NCBI RefSeq assembly: GCF_035920365.1
Contig: NZ_CP109150.1
Location: 1,674,001-1,738,000 of the forward strand
Length of the DNA: 64,000 nt
Direction: 5' to 3'
DNA from: Micromonospora sp. NBC_01740
GTDB taxonomy: Bacteria > Actinomycetota > Actinomycetes > Mycobacteriales > Micromonosporaceae
Position 1 is the first letter of the stretch. Each line of letters starts with the position of its first letter. Positions 7,916 through 19,181 of the stretch are shown piece after piece. The notes below the pieces were generated by a model that saw nothing but the letters and a program-made list of their open reading frames with translations, was not told where the DNA came from and did no database searches. Made by a program: the position numbers and the translations under genes.

Positions 7916-8005
7916 GCCGGCAACCTGCCCCGCAAACGCTGAGCCGGGCAACCCGCCCGGCCCCGCGCTCCGTCCCCTGGGCATGAGGCGACGAAGGCGG
8001 AACGC

Positions 8006-8521
8006 GTGAAGTCGGCCGACGAGGACGAGTACCGGCAGTTCGTCGAGGCCCGGCTGGAGCATCTGCGCCGCACGGCGTACCTGCTCTGCCGGGACTGGCA
8101 CACCGCCGACGACCTCGTCTCCATCACCCTGGGCAAGCTCTACCGGGCCTGGACCCGGGTCCGCGCGGCGGAGAACGTCGACGCGTACGTCCGGCAGGTG
8201 CTCACGCGCGCCTGGCTGGACGAGCGACGGCGGCCGTGGCGGCGTGAACGCAGCACCGACGAGGTCCCCGACGACGCCGCGCCGGACACCGAGCCCGACC
8301 TGGCCGACCGGGAGCTGCTCCTCGACCTGCTCGGGAAGCTGCCCGAGCGGCGGCGCGCCGTGCTGGTGCTGCGCTACTACTGCGACCTCTCCGTGGAGGA
8401 GACCGCGCAGATCCTCGGCATCACCACCGGCACGGTGAAGAGCCAGGCCGCCAGAGCACTGGAATCGCTACGCCTGCTGGCCGCTGACCAGCCGGCCCTG
8501 AGCACGGGGAGGTTCGCGTGA
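8006..8521 (+). CDS. ECF sigma factor, SigE-family type
   Basis: 171 residues. Region 2 runs from about 10 to 75 (RTAYLLCRDWHTADDLVSITLGKLYRAW and following) and region 4 from about 105 to 155 (LPERRRAVLVLRYYCDLS, then ILGITTGTVKSQAARAL as the -35-binding helix-turn-helix). Actinobacteria carry many such short sigma factors, annotated as the SigE family after Streptomyces. The GTG start follows AAGGCGG. The stop overlaps the GTG of a membrane protein gene, the usual setup for a sigma factor and its anti-sigma partner. Confidence 0.9.
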   Translation: MKSADEDEYRQFVEARLEHLRRTAYLLCRDWHTADDLVSITLGKLYRAWTRVRAAENVDAYVRQVLTRAWLDERRRPWRRERSTDEVPDDAAPDTEPDLADRELLLDLLGKLPERRRAVLVLRYYCDLSVEETAQILGITTGTVKSQAARALESLRLLAADQPALSTGRFA

Positions 8522-9294
8522 CGTACCGGGAGATCTTCGACGCGGCGATCGGCGACGCGCCGCCCTCCTCGATCGACCTGGACGGGTTGATCCTGCGGCA
8601 GCGCCGGCTGGTCCGCACCCGCCGGCTCGGGGCGTACGCCTCGGCGGCCGGCGGGGTCCTCGCGCTGGTGCTGGGCGCGGGCCTGGTGGTCGACCGTCCG
8701 GACACGCAGCCGGCGGCCCCGGCAACCGCCTCGCGGCCCCCGCACCGCAAGAGCAACCAGAGGCTGCCCACGGAGGCGGCCGAGCGCTACCGGGACGCGG
8801 TGGCGGCGGCCCTCGTCGCGCGGGCGTCGGGAGCCCGGTGGGTGGAACCGACCGTGGTACGCGGCGGCGTCTTCCCCACGGGACCGGCCGGCGACGCACC
8901 GGTCGGAATTGCGTCCGAAGACTTCCGCAACGTCGGTTTCTCGGTGCGCGCCTACCCGGTGGACCCCGCCGGCGCGTTCGGCAACGAGTTGTCCGTCCGG
9001 GCCCTGGCCGAGCCGCAGCCGGGCCTGAACCGCGACGTCATGGACTGCGGGAAGCAGAGGGTCGATTCGTGCGGCCTGTCGACGGGGCCGGACGGCGCGC
9101 GCGTCCGGGAGACCGCAGCCGTCTCGCACGAAGGGCGGGGTGGGGGTGTAATCCAACGCCGGCGGGTCGACGTCCTGTACCCCGACGGTACCTGGATCGT
9201 GGTCGGGCTGCACAGCCGTGACGGGCGGTTCGTGCTCACCCCGGAGCAGCTCCGGGACCTCGCCCTCGACCCGGCCGCCCGCCCCGCCTGGTGA
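8518..9294 (+). CDS. Single-pass membrane protein, probable sigma-factor partner
   Basis: 258 residues, start GTG overlapping the sigma stop as GTGA. A 37-residue cytoplasmic N-terminus rich in Arg (RQRRLVRTRRL) is followed by one membrane helix (about 40-58) and an outside domain with a single Cys pair (CGKQRVDSC). No zinc-binding HxxxCxxC anti-sigma motif is seen. Position and coupling suggest that it holds or modulates the sigma factor, but this rests on context only. Confidence 0.7.
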   Translation: MTYREIFDAAIGDAPPSSIDLDGLILRQRRLVRTRRLGAYASAAGGVLALVLGAGLVVDRPDTQPAAPATASRPPHRKSNQRLPTEAAERYRDAVAAALVARASGARWVEPTVVRGGVFPTGPAGDAPVGIASEDFRNVGFSVRAYPVDPAGAFGNELSVRALAEPQPGLNRDVMDCGKQRVDSCGLSTGPDGARVRETAAVSHEGRGGGVIQRRRVDVLYPDGTWIVVGLHSRDGRFVLTPEQLRDLALDPAARPAW

Positions 9295-9433
9295 CCCGGG
9301 CCCGCGCGGGACGTGCGGCGGCGCGAATGGTGGCCGCGGGCGGCGGGGTCGACTGACGGCGACCATGCGGGCAGGGTGCAGTGGGCGGCGGAACCCCCGT
9401 CTGCTGAGCCGCGTGGACAGGGGAGGTCGGGGA

Positions 9434-9685
9434 GTGGACCGGCACGAGGTGCGTGACGCCCTGCTGGCGACCGGGATGTCACCGGACGCATTCGAGCTGG
9501 AAGGCGTGCACGAGCACGTGCCGGTCCCGCCCGACTTCTGGTTCCTGCGCCGCTCGGCGGGGGAGCGGTGGGAGATCGGCGCCTACGAGCGCGGACGGTA
9601 CGACGTCCGGCTGGTGTTCGACACCGAGGAGGAGGCGTGCGCCGGGTTGTGGCGGGCCCTCACCGGCCGCCCCGTACCTACTTGA
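9434..9685 (+). CDS. Small conserved hypothetical protein
   Basis: 83 residues from GTG, preceded by a strong GGGAGG site. The sequence is acidic and probably a small alpha/beta domain (FWFLRRSAGERWEIGAYERG, then VRLVFDTEEEACAGLWRAL). I know this general pattern from short actinobacterial proteins found near toxin or immunity genes but cannot name a family with confidence. It is convergent with vapC and the 3' ends overlap by 8 nt. A longer upstream frame lacks a better start. Confidence 0.55.
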   Translation: MDRHEVRDALLATGMSPDAFELEGVHEHVPVPPDFWFLRRSAGERWEIGAYERGRYDVRLVFDTEEEACAGLWRALTGRPVPT

Positions 9686-10103
9686 TGGTGCCTGCCGGGG
9701 CGAGCCATCGCACGGGCTGACCGGTGACCTCGGAGATCTGGTCGAAGTCACGGTCGTAGTGCAGCAGGGAGAGGCTCTGGTACTCGGCCGTCGCCGCGAT
9801 CAGCAGATCGACGGCGCCGGCAGACCGGTGGGTACCCCGAGCGGTGAGCTGCTCCTGGATCTCGGCCGCCCGCTCGTAGATCCGGTCCGGCATGCTCACC
9901 CAGTTGAACACCGTGCGAAGCCGGTCCCCCAGCCATCTGCGGTCGGCCAGCGAGCGGGCCGAATACAGGAACTCCAGTTCGACCAGCGGGCAGACCGCGA
10001 GCAGGCCGGCCGTGAGTGGCTGCTCCCATCGGGCCTGGGTGTCGGGGTCGCGCAGCAGCCGGACCAGCGCACTGGTGTCGACCAGGTAGTCGGCGAGTCT
10101 CAC
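9678..10103 (-). CDS. vapC: PIN-domain ribonuclease toxin VapC
   Basis: 141 residues. PIN acidic residues are in place: DTSA at the N-terminus (Asp9), Glu in PLVELEF, Asp in [10 protein letters not shown] and the terminal HYDRDFD. These toxins cut tRNA or rRNA when free of antitoxin. The GTG start overlaps the vapB stop as GTGA, so toxin synthesis is coupled to the antitoxin. It is complete and looks functional. Confidence 0.88.
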   Translation of the reverse strand: MRLADYLVDTSALVRLLRDPDTQARWEQPLTAGLLAVCPLVELEFLYSARSLADRRWLGDRLRTVFNWVSMPDRIYERAAEIQEQLTARGTHRSAGAVDLLIAATAEYQSLSLLHYDRDFDQISEVTGQPVRWLAPAGTIK

Positions 10104-10309
10104 GACCGGTACGTGCTCTTGTCGAGCAGTTCGTCGAAGTCCCCGGCCTGGGCCCGCCCGCTGAGTTCCGCGAGGGCGCGGGCGCGCCGGAGGCGGGCAG
10201 CCCCTTCCCGCAGCGCGACGTTCACCGTGTCCTTCTTGGTCTTGGTGCCGAAAGCCGCAGCCGCGTCGGCGAGCGCCTCGTCATCGACGTCCACCAGGAT
10301 CTTGGTCAT
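10100..10309 (-). CDS. vapB: VapB-family antitoxin
   Basis: 69 residues. The N-terminal half ([20 protein letters not shown], then [12 protein letters not shown]) has the ribbon-helix-helix DNA-binding pattern of VapB antitoxins; the C-terminal segment ([15 protein letters not shown]) is the kind of extended tail that wraps the PIN active site. It is first in the vapBC operon, directly downstream of an inverted repeat. The longer frame upstream to 10429 is not supported, as the conserved region begins at this ATG. Confidence 0.85.
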   Translation of the reverse strand: MTKILVDVDDEALADAAAAFGTKTKKDTVNVALREGAARLRRARALAELSGRAQAGDFDELLDKSTYRS

Positions 10310-10321
10310 TGCGCGCCCCCT

Positions 10322-10347
10322 ATATACCCTCCGCTTGCCGAGTATAT
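10322..10347 (-). promoter_or_regulatory. vapBC operator/promoter region
   Basis: Perfect 6-bp arms ATATAC (10322-10327) and GTATAT (10342-10347) flank a 14-bp centre, 12 nt upstream of the vapB ATG. The AT-rich arms stand out in this GC-rich DNA and also supply -10-like TATA sequences. This is a plausible autoregulatory site for the VapB-VapC complex. Confidence 0.5.
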
Positions 10348-10463
10348 CCAGCGCCGCGCTGGTCCGACGCGGGTCGAGGCTCGCGCCGCGGCCTCGATCC
10401 GGCCGGACCGGCAGATGGGGCAGGTCCACGCCGTTTGCCCGGGTCTCGCATCCGCCCGCCGGG

Positions 10464-11204
10464 TCAGGCGGTGGCGCCGCCGTCGATGGCGATCGACGCG
10501 CCGGTGATGTGCCGGCCGCCCTCGCCCACCAGGTGGCTGACCGTCGCCGCCACGTCCTCCGGCGTGCCGTAGCGACCGAGGGCGATGTGTGACCGCTGGG
10601 CGTCCGCGCCGGCGCTGTCCGCGCGGTTCATGTCGGTGTCCGTGGAGCCGGGCAGGACCAGGTTGACGGTGATCCCGCGCGGGCCGAGTTCGCGGGCGAG
10701 CGCCCTGGTCAGGCCGTTGACGGCGGTCTTGGTCATGGCATAGACGCTCACCCCGGGAGCCGGTACGCGGCTGGCGAAGCTGCTGCCGATGTTGACGATC
10801 CGCCCGCCGTCGCGCAGGTGGCGTACCGCCGCCTGGGTGGCGAGGTACACCCCGCGCACGTTGACGGCGATGGCCCGGTCGAGATCGTCGAGGCCGACCT
10901 GTCCGATCGGCCCGGACGAGAACACCCCGGCGTTGTTGACCAGGATGTCCAGCCGCCCCAGTTCGGCGACGGTCCGCTCGACCGCGTCGACGATCGCCGT
11001 ACCGTCGGTGCTGTCGGCGCGGATCGCCAGGCCGGTGCGGCCGTACGACGTGATGTCGGCGACGACGGCCTTCGCGCTCTCCTCCGCGCTGCGGTAGGTG
11101 AACGCGACGTGGGCTCCGTCCTCGGCCAGCCGGCGTACGACGGCGGCGCCGATACCGCGGCTACCACCGGTGACCAGGGCGACCCTGCCGGTTAGTCTGG
11201 ACAC
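10464..11204 (-). CDS. SDR-family oxidoreductase
   Basis: 246 residues from GTG. Classical short-chain dehydrogenase: cofactor motif GGSRGIG (13-19), NNAG, catalytic Ser in NIGSSFAS and Tyr-x3-Lys in YAMTK, and a C-terminal IDGG. NADP preference is suggested by the Arg of YRS after the second strand. The substrate cannot be told. It stands alone between vapBC and purB. Confidence 0.85.
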   Translation of the reverse strand: MSRLTGRVALVTGGSRGIGAAVVRRLAEDGAHVAFTYRSAEESAKAVVADITSYGRTGLAIRADSTDGTAIVDAVERTVAELGRLDILVNNAGVFSSGPIGQVGLDDLDRAIAVNVRGVYLATQAAVRHLRDGGRIVNIGSSFASRVPAPGVSVYAMTKTAVNGLTRALARELGPRGITVNLVLPGSTDTDMNRADSAGADAQRSHIALGRYGTPEDVAATVSHLVGEGGRHITGASIAIDGGATA

Positions 11205-11302
11205 TCTTCCTCATTCCCGTCAGTCGGCTCAGCAGGGTGATCACCATAGCCAGCCGGCAACCCTGCCGATGCGGTGCGGGCGGGTCCGGGAGAATGAGCG
11301 CC

Positions 11303-12727
11303 GTGACGACGATCCCGAACGTGCTCGCCAACCGGTACGCCTCACCCGAACTGGTCGCCCTCTGGTCGCCGGAGGAGAAGATCAGGATGGAGCGGCGGCT
11401 CTGGCTCGCCGTGCTCCGGGCCCAGCGGGACCTCGGCATCCCCGTGCCCGACGGCGTGGTCGAGGCGTACGAGGGGGTGCTCGACCAGGTCGACCTGGCC
11501 TCGATCGCCGAGCGGGAGCGGGTCACCCGGCACGACGTGAAGGCCCGGATCGAGGAGTTCAGCGCGCTCGCCGGGCACGAGCACGTGCACAAGGGGATGA
11601 CCTCCCGTGACCTCACGGAGAACGTCGAGCAGCTCCAGGTACGCCGTTCGCTGGAGCTGATCCGGGACCGGGTGGTCGCCACCCTCGCCCGGCTGTCCCG
11701 GCTCGCCGTCGAGCACTCCGACCTGGTCATGACCGGCCGCTCACACAACGTCGCGGCGCAGGCCACCACGCTGGGCAAGCGCTTCGCGTCGGCCGCGGAG
11801 GAGCTGCTCATCGCGTACGAGCGGCTCGACGACCTGATCAACTGGTACCCGCTGCGGGGCGTCAAGGGCCCCGTCGGCACCGCCGCCGACCAGCTCGACC
11901 TCTTCGACGGCGACGCCGACAAGGTGGCCGAGCTGGAGCGCCGGGTGGCCGGGCACCTCGGGTTCTCCCGCGTGCTCGACAGCGTCGGCCAGGTCTACCC
12001 GCGCTCGATCGACCTGGCGGTGCTCGCCGCGCTCGCCCAGATCGCCGCCGCCCCGTCGTCGCTGGCGACCACCATCCGGCTGATGGTCGGCCAGGAGTTG
12101 GCCACCGAGGGCTTCAAGCCGGGCCAGGTGGGTTCCAGCGCGATGCCGCACAAGATGAACACCCGCTCCAGCGAGCGGGTCAACGGCTTTGCCGTGATCA
12201 TCCGGGGTTACCTGTCGATGGTCGGCGAGCTGGCCGGCGACCAGTGGAACGAGGGGGACGTCTCCTGCTCGGTCGTCCGCCGGGTCGCCCTGCCGGACGC
12301 GTTCTTCGCCGCCGACGGGCTGTTCCAGACCTTCCTCACCGTGCTGGACGAGTTCGGAGCGTACCCGGCGGTCGTCAACCGGGAGCTGGAGCGCTTCCTG
12401 CCGTTCCTGGCCACCACGAAGATCCTGGTGGCGGCGGTCCGGCGCGGCGTCGGCCGTGAGGTCGCCCACGAGGCGATCAAGGAGCACGCGGTCGCGGTGG
12501 CCCTGGCCATGCGCGAGAAGGGCGCCGCCGAGAACGACCTCTTCGACCGCCTGGCGGAGGACGGCCGCCTGGGCCTGACCCGCGCCGAGATCGACACCCT
12601 CGTCGCCGACCGCACCGCCTTCGTCGGCGCAGCCCCGGCCCAGGTCGAGGCGGTCGCCCGCCGCATAGCCACGGTAGTGGACGCCCACCCCGAGGCCGCC
12701 ACCTACACCCCACCCCCCATCCTCTAA
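11303..12727 (+). CDS. purB: Adenylosuccinate lyase
   Basis: 474 residues. PurB splits SAICAR and adenylosuccinate, releasing fumarate. The family signature GSSAMPHKMNTRSSE carries the catalytic Ser loop; GMTSRDLTEN and TGRSHNVAAQATT supply the other active-site segments. I chose the GTG at 11303, 10 nt after GGGAG, because the conserved N-terminus TTIPNVLANRYASPE begins there; an ATG at 11294 is in frame but sits only 2 nt after the same site. It is apart from the other pur genes, as is common. Confidence 0.92.
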   Translation: MTTIPNVLANRYASPELVALWSPEEKIRMERRLWLAVLRAQRDLGIPVPDGVVEAYEGVLDQVDLASIAERERVTRHDVKARIEEFSALAGHEHVHKGMTSRDLTENVEQLQVRRSLELIRDRVVATLARLSRLAVEHSDLVMTGRSHNVAAQATTLGKRFASAAEELLIAYERLDDLINWYPLRGVKGPVGTAADQLDLFDGDADKVAELERRVAGHLGFSRVLDSVGQVYPRSIDLAVLAALAQIAAAPSSLATTIRLMVGQELATEGFKPGQVGSSAMPHKMNTRSSERVNGFAVIIRGYLSMVGELAGDQWNEGDVSCSVVRRVALPDAFFAADGLFQTFLTVLDEFGAYPAVVNRELERFLPFLATTKILVAAVRRGVGREVAHEAIKEHAVAVALAMREKGAAENDLFDRLAEDGRLGLTRAEIDTLVADRTAFVGAAPAQVEAVARRIATVVDAHPEAATYTPPPIL

Positions 12728-12776
12728 CCCCCACCCACCAACCCCCACCCCACCCGCCGCCCGTCCCTCCCGGGCC

Positions 12777-12837
12777 GTTGATCATGAAGTTGTTGTCGTG
12801 ACACGCCGATGAATGCGGCAACAACTTCATGATCAAC
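12777..12837. repeat. Long perfect inverted repeat between convergent genes
   Basis: GTTGATCATGAAGTTGTTG (12777-12795) and its exact complement (12819-12837) form a 19-bp stem with a 23-nt loop; the next bases inward can also pair with G-U steps. It is AT-richer than its surroundings. It may terminate both convergent transcripts, but the length and composition look more like a dispersed palindromic element of Micromonosporaceae. No second copy occurs in this window. Confidence 0.6.
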
Positions 12838-12869
12838 CGACCGGAGCGCCCCGGAGGGGGTGGGTCGGG

Positions 12870-13328
12870 TCAGTCTCGGGTGGGGGTTTCGGCGGCCGAG
12901 CGGAGGTTGGGGGCGCTCGCCGGTTCGGCGATGCCACCCGGGGACTCGGCGAAGGCGGGGTCGTGCGCGGTCTCCGCGGCGACCAGCGGCTGGTCGGGCG
13001 GCATGACGTCGGGCATCTTGGGCGCCACGACCACGGCCGTGCCGTACGCGCAGATCTCCATCCACATCTCGCCGCAGTCGCGGCTGTCGAAGCGCATCCC
13101 CACCACGGCGTTCGCGCCGATGCGGCGGGCCTCCTCGCCGAGCCGGGCCACCGAGTCCGTACGCCACCGGGTGAGGTTGTCCGGGGCCATCGGGTCGTAC
13201 GCGCCACCGCGCAGGTTCTTGACCCCCTCGCGGTATGGGTTCCGCGTCCTGGCCATTGATGACACCACTTCGCCGAGGATCTGGCGGATTTCGTACCCGG
13301 GTAGTTGCTCCGTCGTCACGACCAGCAC
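12870..13328 (-). CDS. YbjQ/UPF0145 family protein
   Basis: 152 residues. The conserved block LPGYEIRQILGEVVSS..RNPYREGVKNLRGG and GANAVVGMRFDS is diagnostic for the YbjQ (UPF0145, putative heavy-metal-binding) family, whose members usually form beta-rich pentamers of unknown role. Beyond about residue 110 a tail rich in Pro, Ala and Glu is added. The GTG at 13328 starts just before the family's first strand; a GTG 9 nt downstream would also fit. Confidence 0.75.
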   Translation of the reverse strand: MLVVTTEQLPGYEIRQILGEVVSSMARTRNPYREGVKNLRGGAYDPMAPDNLTRWRTDSVARLGEEARRIGANAVVGMRFDSRDCGEMWMEICAYGTAVVVAPKMPDVMPPDQPLVAAETAHDPAFAESPGGIAEPASAPNLRSAAETPTRD

Positions 13329-13457
13329 GTTTCCGATGGTCTCAGGGTTGCGCGCACCCGATCGTGAGCCGTGTTCACCTGATCGGATGCTGCAAAACGG
13401 CGCGGCGCGGACGGCCGGCGCGCTGCCGACCATCCGCGCCTGGCGCGGCGCTAACCG

Positions 13458-14141
13458 TCAGACACCGGCAGTCTGGGTGATCCAGGCCCGGTTGTACGCG
13501 ACGCTGCCGTAGTTCTGGATGCTCTGGCCGTCGGCGGTGGAGGCGACGCCGACCTGCGCGCCGTTGTAGAACTGCGGGCCGCCCGAGTCGCCCCGCCAGG
13601 CGTTGCCGTTGACCCGGGTGCTCCGGATCGCCTGCCCGCCGTACGCGTCGGTGACGCTGTTGCTGGTCACCCGGACCGACGCGGTCTTCAGCTGGGTCGA
13701 GGCCGAGCAGCCGCTGTAGCAGGTCATGCCCCAGCCGTAGATCGAGTTGGTCGAGTTGAGCGGCGGGTTGCTGTTGGCGAGCGTGACGTACGAGGTGCTC
13801 ACCGAGCTGGACAGGCGCAGCAGGGCCAGGTCGTACCGGCTGTAGCTGGCGCTGACGGTGCGGGTCTGGCCGCCGGAGGTGCGGTTGACGCTGCCGACCC
13901 GGACGGACATCGTGCCGTTCACGCAGTGCCGCGCGGTGAGCACCCACTGCGGCGCGATGATCGTGCCGGAGCAGGTGAACGAGCCGTTGCTGAGCACGGC
14001 GGCGGCCCACGGGGCCGACGAGACGGTGCTGCCGCCGATGATCGGCTGTGGGCCGGCCGGGGCGGCGAGGGCGCCGGAGCTGGCGCCGAGCAGGCCGGCC
14101 GCTGCGGTGGCCAGCACCGCGACCATGGATCGGATGCGCAT
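13458..14141 (-). CDS. Secreted trypsin-like serine protease (S1 family)
   Basis: 227 residues from an ATG 5 nt after AAGGAG. A signal peptide ends at GALAAPA, followed by a short pro-part and the mature start IIGGS. The catalytic triad is visible: His in LTARHCV, Asp in YDLALLRL and Ser in GDSGGP; paired cysteines fit a disulfide-bonded extracellular enzyme. The size and absence of a long propeptide fit simple actinobacterial trypsins. The longer frame upstream to 14387 is non-coding leader. Confidence 0.9.
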   Translation of the reverse strand: MRIRSMVAVLATAAAGLLGASSGALAAPAGPQPIIGGSTVSSAPWAAAVLSNGSFTCSGTIIAPQWVLTARHCVNGTMSVRVGSVNRTSGGQTRTVSASYSRYDLALLRLSSSVSTSYVTLANSNPPLNSTNSIYGWGMTCYSGCSASTQLKTASVRVTSNSVTDAYGGQAIRSTRVNGNAWRGDSGGPQFYNGAQVGVASTADGQSIQNYGSVAYNRAWITQTAGV

Positions 14142-14544
14142 GGGGGCTCCTTCGGGGACGGGGCCCGGGTTCACCGGGTCGAGCTGTCGGCCGGCGGGCG
14201 GGGTGGCCCGACGACCGATCGACGTACGACGATGTACGGTAGGGCCCCTGAGATGTCGTTCACAAGAGATCCATCGGAAATGATGGATGAGACGGTATGG
14301 CGGGCCGGGCGGCGGGCGGTGTCCCGACGATCCGGCGGAGCGGGGCGAAACGGGTCGGTCGGCAACGGATGGGCATCGGGATCGCAACGAACCCGCATCG
14401 GTCCCCGGGCCCCGCGCCGGGAATGTCGATCACCGCCTGAACTGCGTCCGGCCGGTGCGTCCGGGGCGGTATCTGCCAGGTAGGCTGGCTGCGCTCGCCC
14501 GTTGTGGGTCGGCACCCAACTGCGTACACAGTCAGGAGTGCCCA
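14142..14544. promoter_or_regulatory. Divergent regulatory region, protease / purSQL
   Basis: No gene is supported in these 403 bases. Near the right end, TTGTGG (14502-14507) and TACACA (14525-14530) are 17 nt apart and could start the purS transcript; a second -10-like TAGGCT lies at 14481-14486. The 15-mer GCGTACACAGTCAGG (14522-14536) recurs with one mismatch upstream of purF. Confidence 0.45.
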
Positions 14545-14808
14545 GTGCCTCGCGTCGTCGTCGACGTCATGCTCAAGCCCGAGATCCTCGATCCCCAGGG
14601 CCAGGCCGTCGCAAACGCGCTGCCCCGGCTCGGCGTCAGCGACGTCGCCTCGGTTCGGATCGGCAGGCGGATCGAGATCGAATTCACCGGTGAACCGGAC
14701 CTGGACCGGGCCCGGGAGATCGCCGACAAGCTGCTCGCCAACCCGGTCATCGAGGACTTCACGGTCCGCGTGGCCGAGGCCGACGAGACCGTGGACGCAC
14801 GCTCGTGA
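14545..14808 (+). CDS. purS: FGAM synthase subunit PurS
   Basis: 87 residues from GTG after CAGGAG. PurS is the small dimeric bridge that holds PurQ and PurL together and passes ammonia between them. [27 protein letters not shown] and VIEDFTVRV are the family pattern. It overlaps purQ by 4 nt (GTGA). Frames that extend upstream have no homology. Confidence 0.93.
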   Translation: MPRVVVDVMLKPEILDPQGQAVANALPRLGVSDVASVRIGRRIEIEFTGEPDLDRAREIADKLLANPVIEDFTVRVAEADETVDARS

Positions 14809-15488
14809 CCGCCCGGGTGGGTGTGGTCACCTTCCCCGGCTCGCTCGACGACGGGGACGCGGCCCGGGCCGTCCGGATCGCGGGCGCCGAACCGGTCCGC
14901 CTCTGGCACGGTGACCCGCAGCTGCACGGGGTGGACGCCGTCGTCCTGCCCGGCGGCTTCTCCTACGGCGACTACCTGCGCTGCGGCGCCATCGCCCGGT
15001 TCGCCCCGGTGATGGGGACGATCGTGGACGCGGCCCGGGGTGGCCTGCCCGTGCTCGGCATCTGCAACGGCTTCCAGATCCTCTGCGAGGCCCACCTGCT
15101 GCCCGGTGCGCTCACCCGCAACCAGCACCTGCACTTCCGCAACCGCGACCAGGTCCTGCGCATCGAGTCGGCCGGCACCGCGTGGACCAACGCGTTCCAG
15201 CCCGGCCAGGAGGTGCTGATCCCGGTCAAGAACGGCGAGGGCTGCTACGTCGCCGACACCGCGACGCTGGACCAGCTCGAAGCCGAGGGCCGGGTGGTCG
15301 CCCGCTACGTCGGCGGCAACCCCAACGGGTCGCAGCGCGACATCGCCGCGATCACGAACCCCGCCGGCAACGTGGTCGGCATCATGCCGCATCCCGAGCA
15401 CGCGGTGGAGGCGCTCACGGGCCCCTCCCTGGACGGTCTCGGCTTCTTCACCTCGGTGCTCAAGCACCTGGTGGGGACGCCGGCGTGA
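14805..15488 (+). CDS. purQ: FGAM synthase glutaminase subunit PurQ
   Basis: 227 residues. A class I glutamine amidotransferase: oxyanion region [12 protein letters not shown], nucleophile Cys in GICNGFQIL, and the His-Glu pair in PHPEHAVE. It releases ammonia for PurL in step four of IMP synthesis. The GTG start overlaps the purS stop. Confidence 0.95.
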   Translation: MTARVGVVTFPGSLDDGDAARAVRIAGAEPVRLWHGDPQLHGVDAVVLPGGFSYGDYLRCGAIARFAPVMGTIVDAARGGLPVLGICNGFQILCEAHLLPGALTRNQHLHFRNRDQVLRIESAGTAWTNAFQPGQEVLIPVKNGEGCYVADTATLDQLEAEGRVVARYVGGNPNGSQRDIAAITNPAGNVVGIMPHPEHAVEALTGPSLDGLGFFTSVLKHLVGTPA

Positions 15489-15555
15489 CCGTGCGCGGCA
15501 TCAACGGTCGGCTCACCCGCCCGTCGGGCGGACGCGAGCGCAGCGAGGAGAGGTC

Positions 15556-18303
<2,748 letters not shown>

Positions 18304-18304
18304 G

Positions 18305-19063
18305 GTGGTGGCCGCGGCCGTCCACGTCCAACCCGGTTCAGGCGCCCGCTTCGACTGGGGGTTGACGGGGGCGGCCGAGCTGGGCCGGGTGTGCGCGGTG
18401 CTGGTGGTGGTGGACGTGCTGTCGTTCACCACCGCCGTGGACGTCGCGGTCGGGCGCGGCATGCGGGTGCACCCGTTCCCGTGGGGCGAGCAGGCCGCCG
18501 ACTACGCGCGGCGGGTCGGCGCGGTCGCGGCGGTGGGCCGCCGGCAGACGACCCCGGAACATCCGTGGTCGCTCTCGTCGGCGGCGTTGACCACCGCACC
18601 GGTCGTCGCCGACCTGGTGCTGCCGTCGCCGAACGGGTCGGCGATCAGCGCGGCGGCCAGCGCCACCGGGCTGCCGGTGGTCGCGGCCTGCCTGCGTAAC
18701 GCGCAAGCCGTCGGCCGTTGGCTCGACCAGCAGGGGTACGGCTCGACGGACGCGCCGATCGGCGTGATCGCCTCGGGCGAGCGCTGGCCGGACGGCTCCC
18801 TGCGCCCCTGCGTGGAGGACCAGCTCGGGGCGGCCTGCGTGCTGGACGCCCTGTCGGGTGTGCCCGGCGGCCTCTCCGTGGAGGCGGCCGTGGCCCTGGC
18901 CGCGCTCGCCAGCACCCCCGACGTGCCCGCCGCGGTCTGCGGCAGCGTGTCCGGCCGGGAGCTCATCGAGGGTGGCTTCGCCGGGGACGTGGAGGTCGCC
19001 GTCCGGGTCGGCGTCTCGGACGTGGTCCCGGTGCTGCGGCAGGGCGTCTTCTCCGCCGCCTGA
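18305..19063 (+). CDS. comB: ComB-like 2-phosphosulfolactate phosphatase family protein
   Basis: 252 residues. VVDVLSFTTAVDVAV at the N-terminus, LPSPNGSAI and IASGERWPDGSLRPCVEDQLGA are the ComB family signatures, including the acidic residues that hold Mg. In methanogens ComB acts in coenzyme M synthesis; the role in actinobacteria is unsettled. It starts 1 nt after purL (GTG 18305, or the GTG at 18308), so it is in the purine operon by position, as is often seen in this phylum. Confidence 0.8.
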   Translation: MVAAAVHVQPGSGARFDWGLTGAAELGRVCAVLVVVDVLSFTTAVDVAVGRGMRVHPFPWGEQAADYARRVGAVAAVGRRQTTPEHPWSLSSAALTTAPVVADLVLPSPNGSAISAAASATGLPVVAACLRNAQAVGRWLDQQGYGSTDAPIGVIASGERWPDGSLRPCVEDQLGAACVLDALSGVPGGLSVEAAVALAALASTPDVPAAVCGSVSGRELIEGGFAGDVEVAVRVGVSDVVPVLRQGVFSAA

Positions 19064-19112
19064 CCTCCCCGCGACCGCGCGTCCGACCCGGTCGGGGCGG
19101 GCCGGAACGGCG

Positions 19113-19144
19113 CGAGGGCCGCCCGGAGATCCGGACGGCCCTCG
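19113..19144. terminator. Bidirectional hairpin terminator
   Basis: CGAGGGCC (19113-19120) pairs with GGCCCTCG (19137-19144), extended by an inner CCGG/CCGG stem with one mismatch. It lies between the convergent comB and membrane-protein genes. Confidence 0.6.
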
Positions 19145-19181
19145 CCGTGGTGCTGTCGTCGGGGGCCGGCCCCCGAGCGGG

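Noticed and set aside
14171..14515. Minus-strand frame in the gap between the protease and purS genes
   Set aside because: No ribosome site, no recognisable domain, and frames in this region are open on several strands because of base composition.
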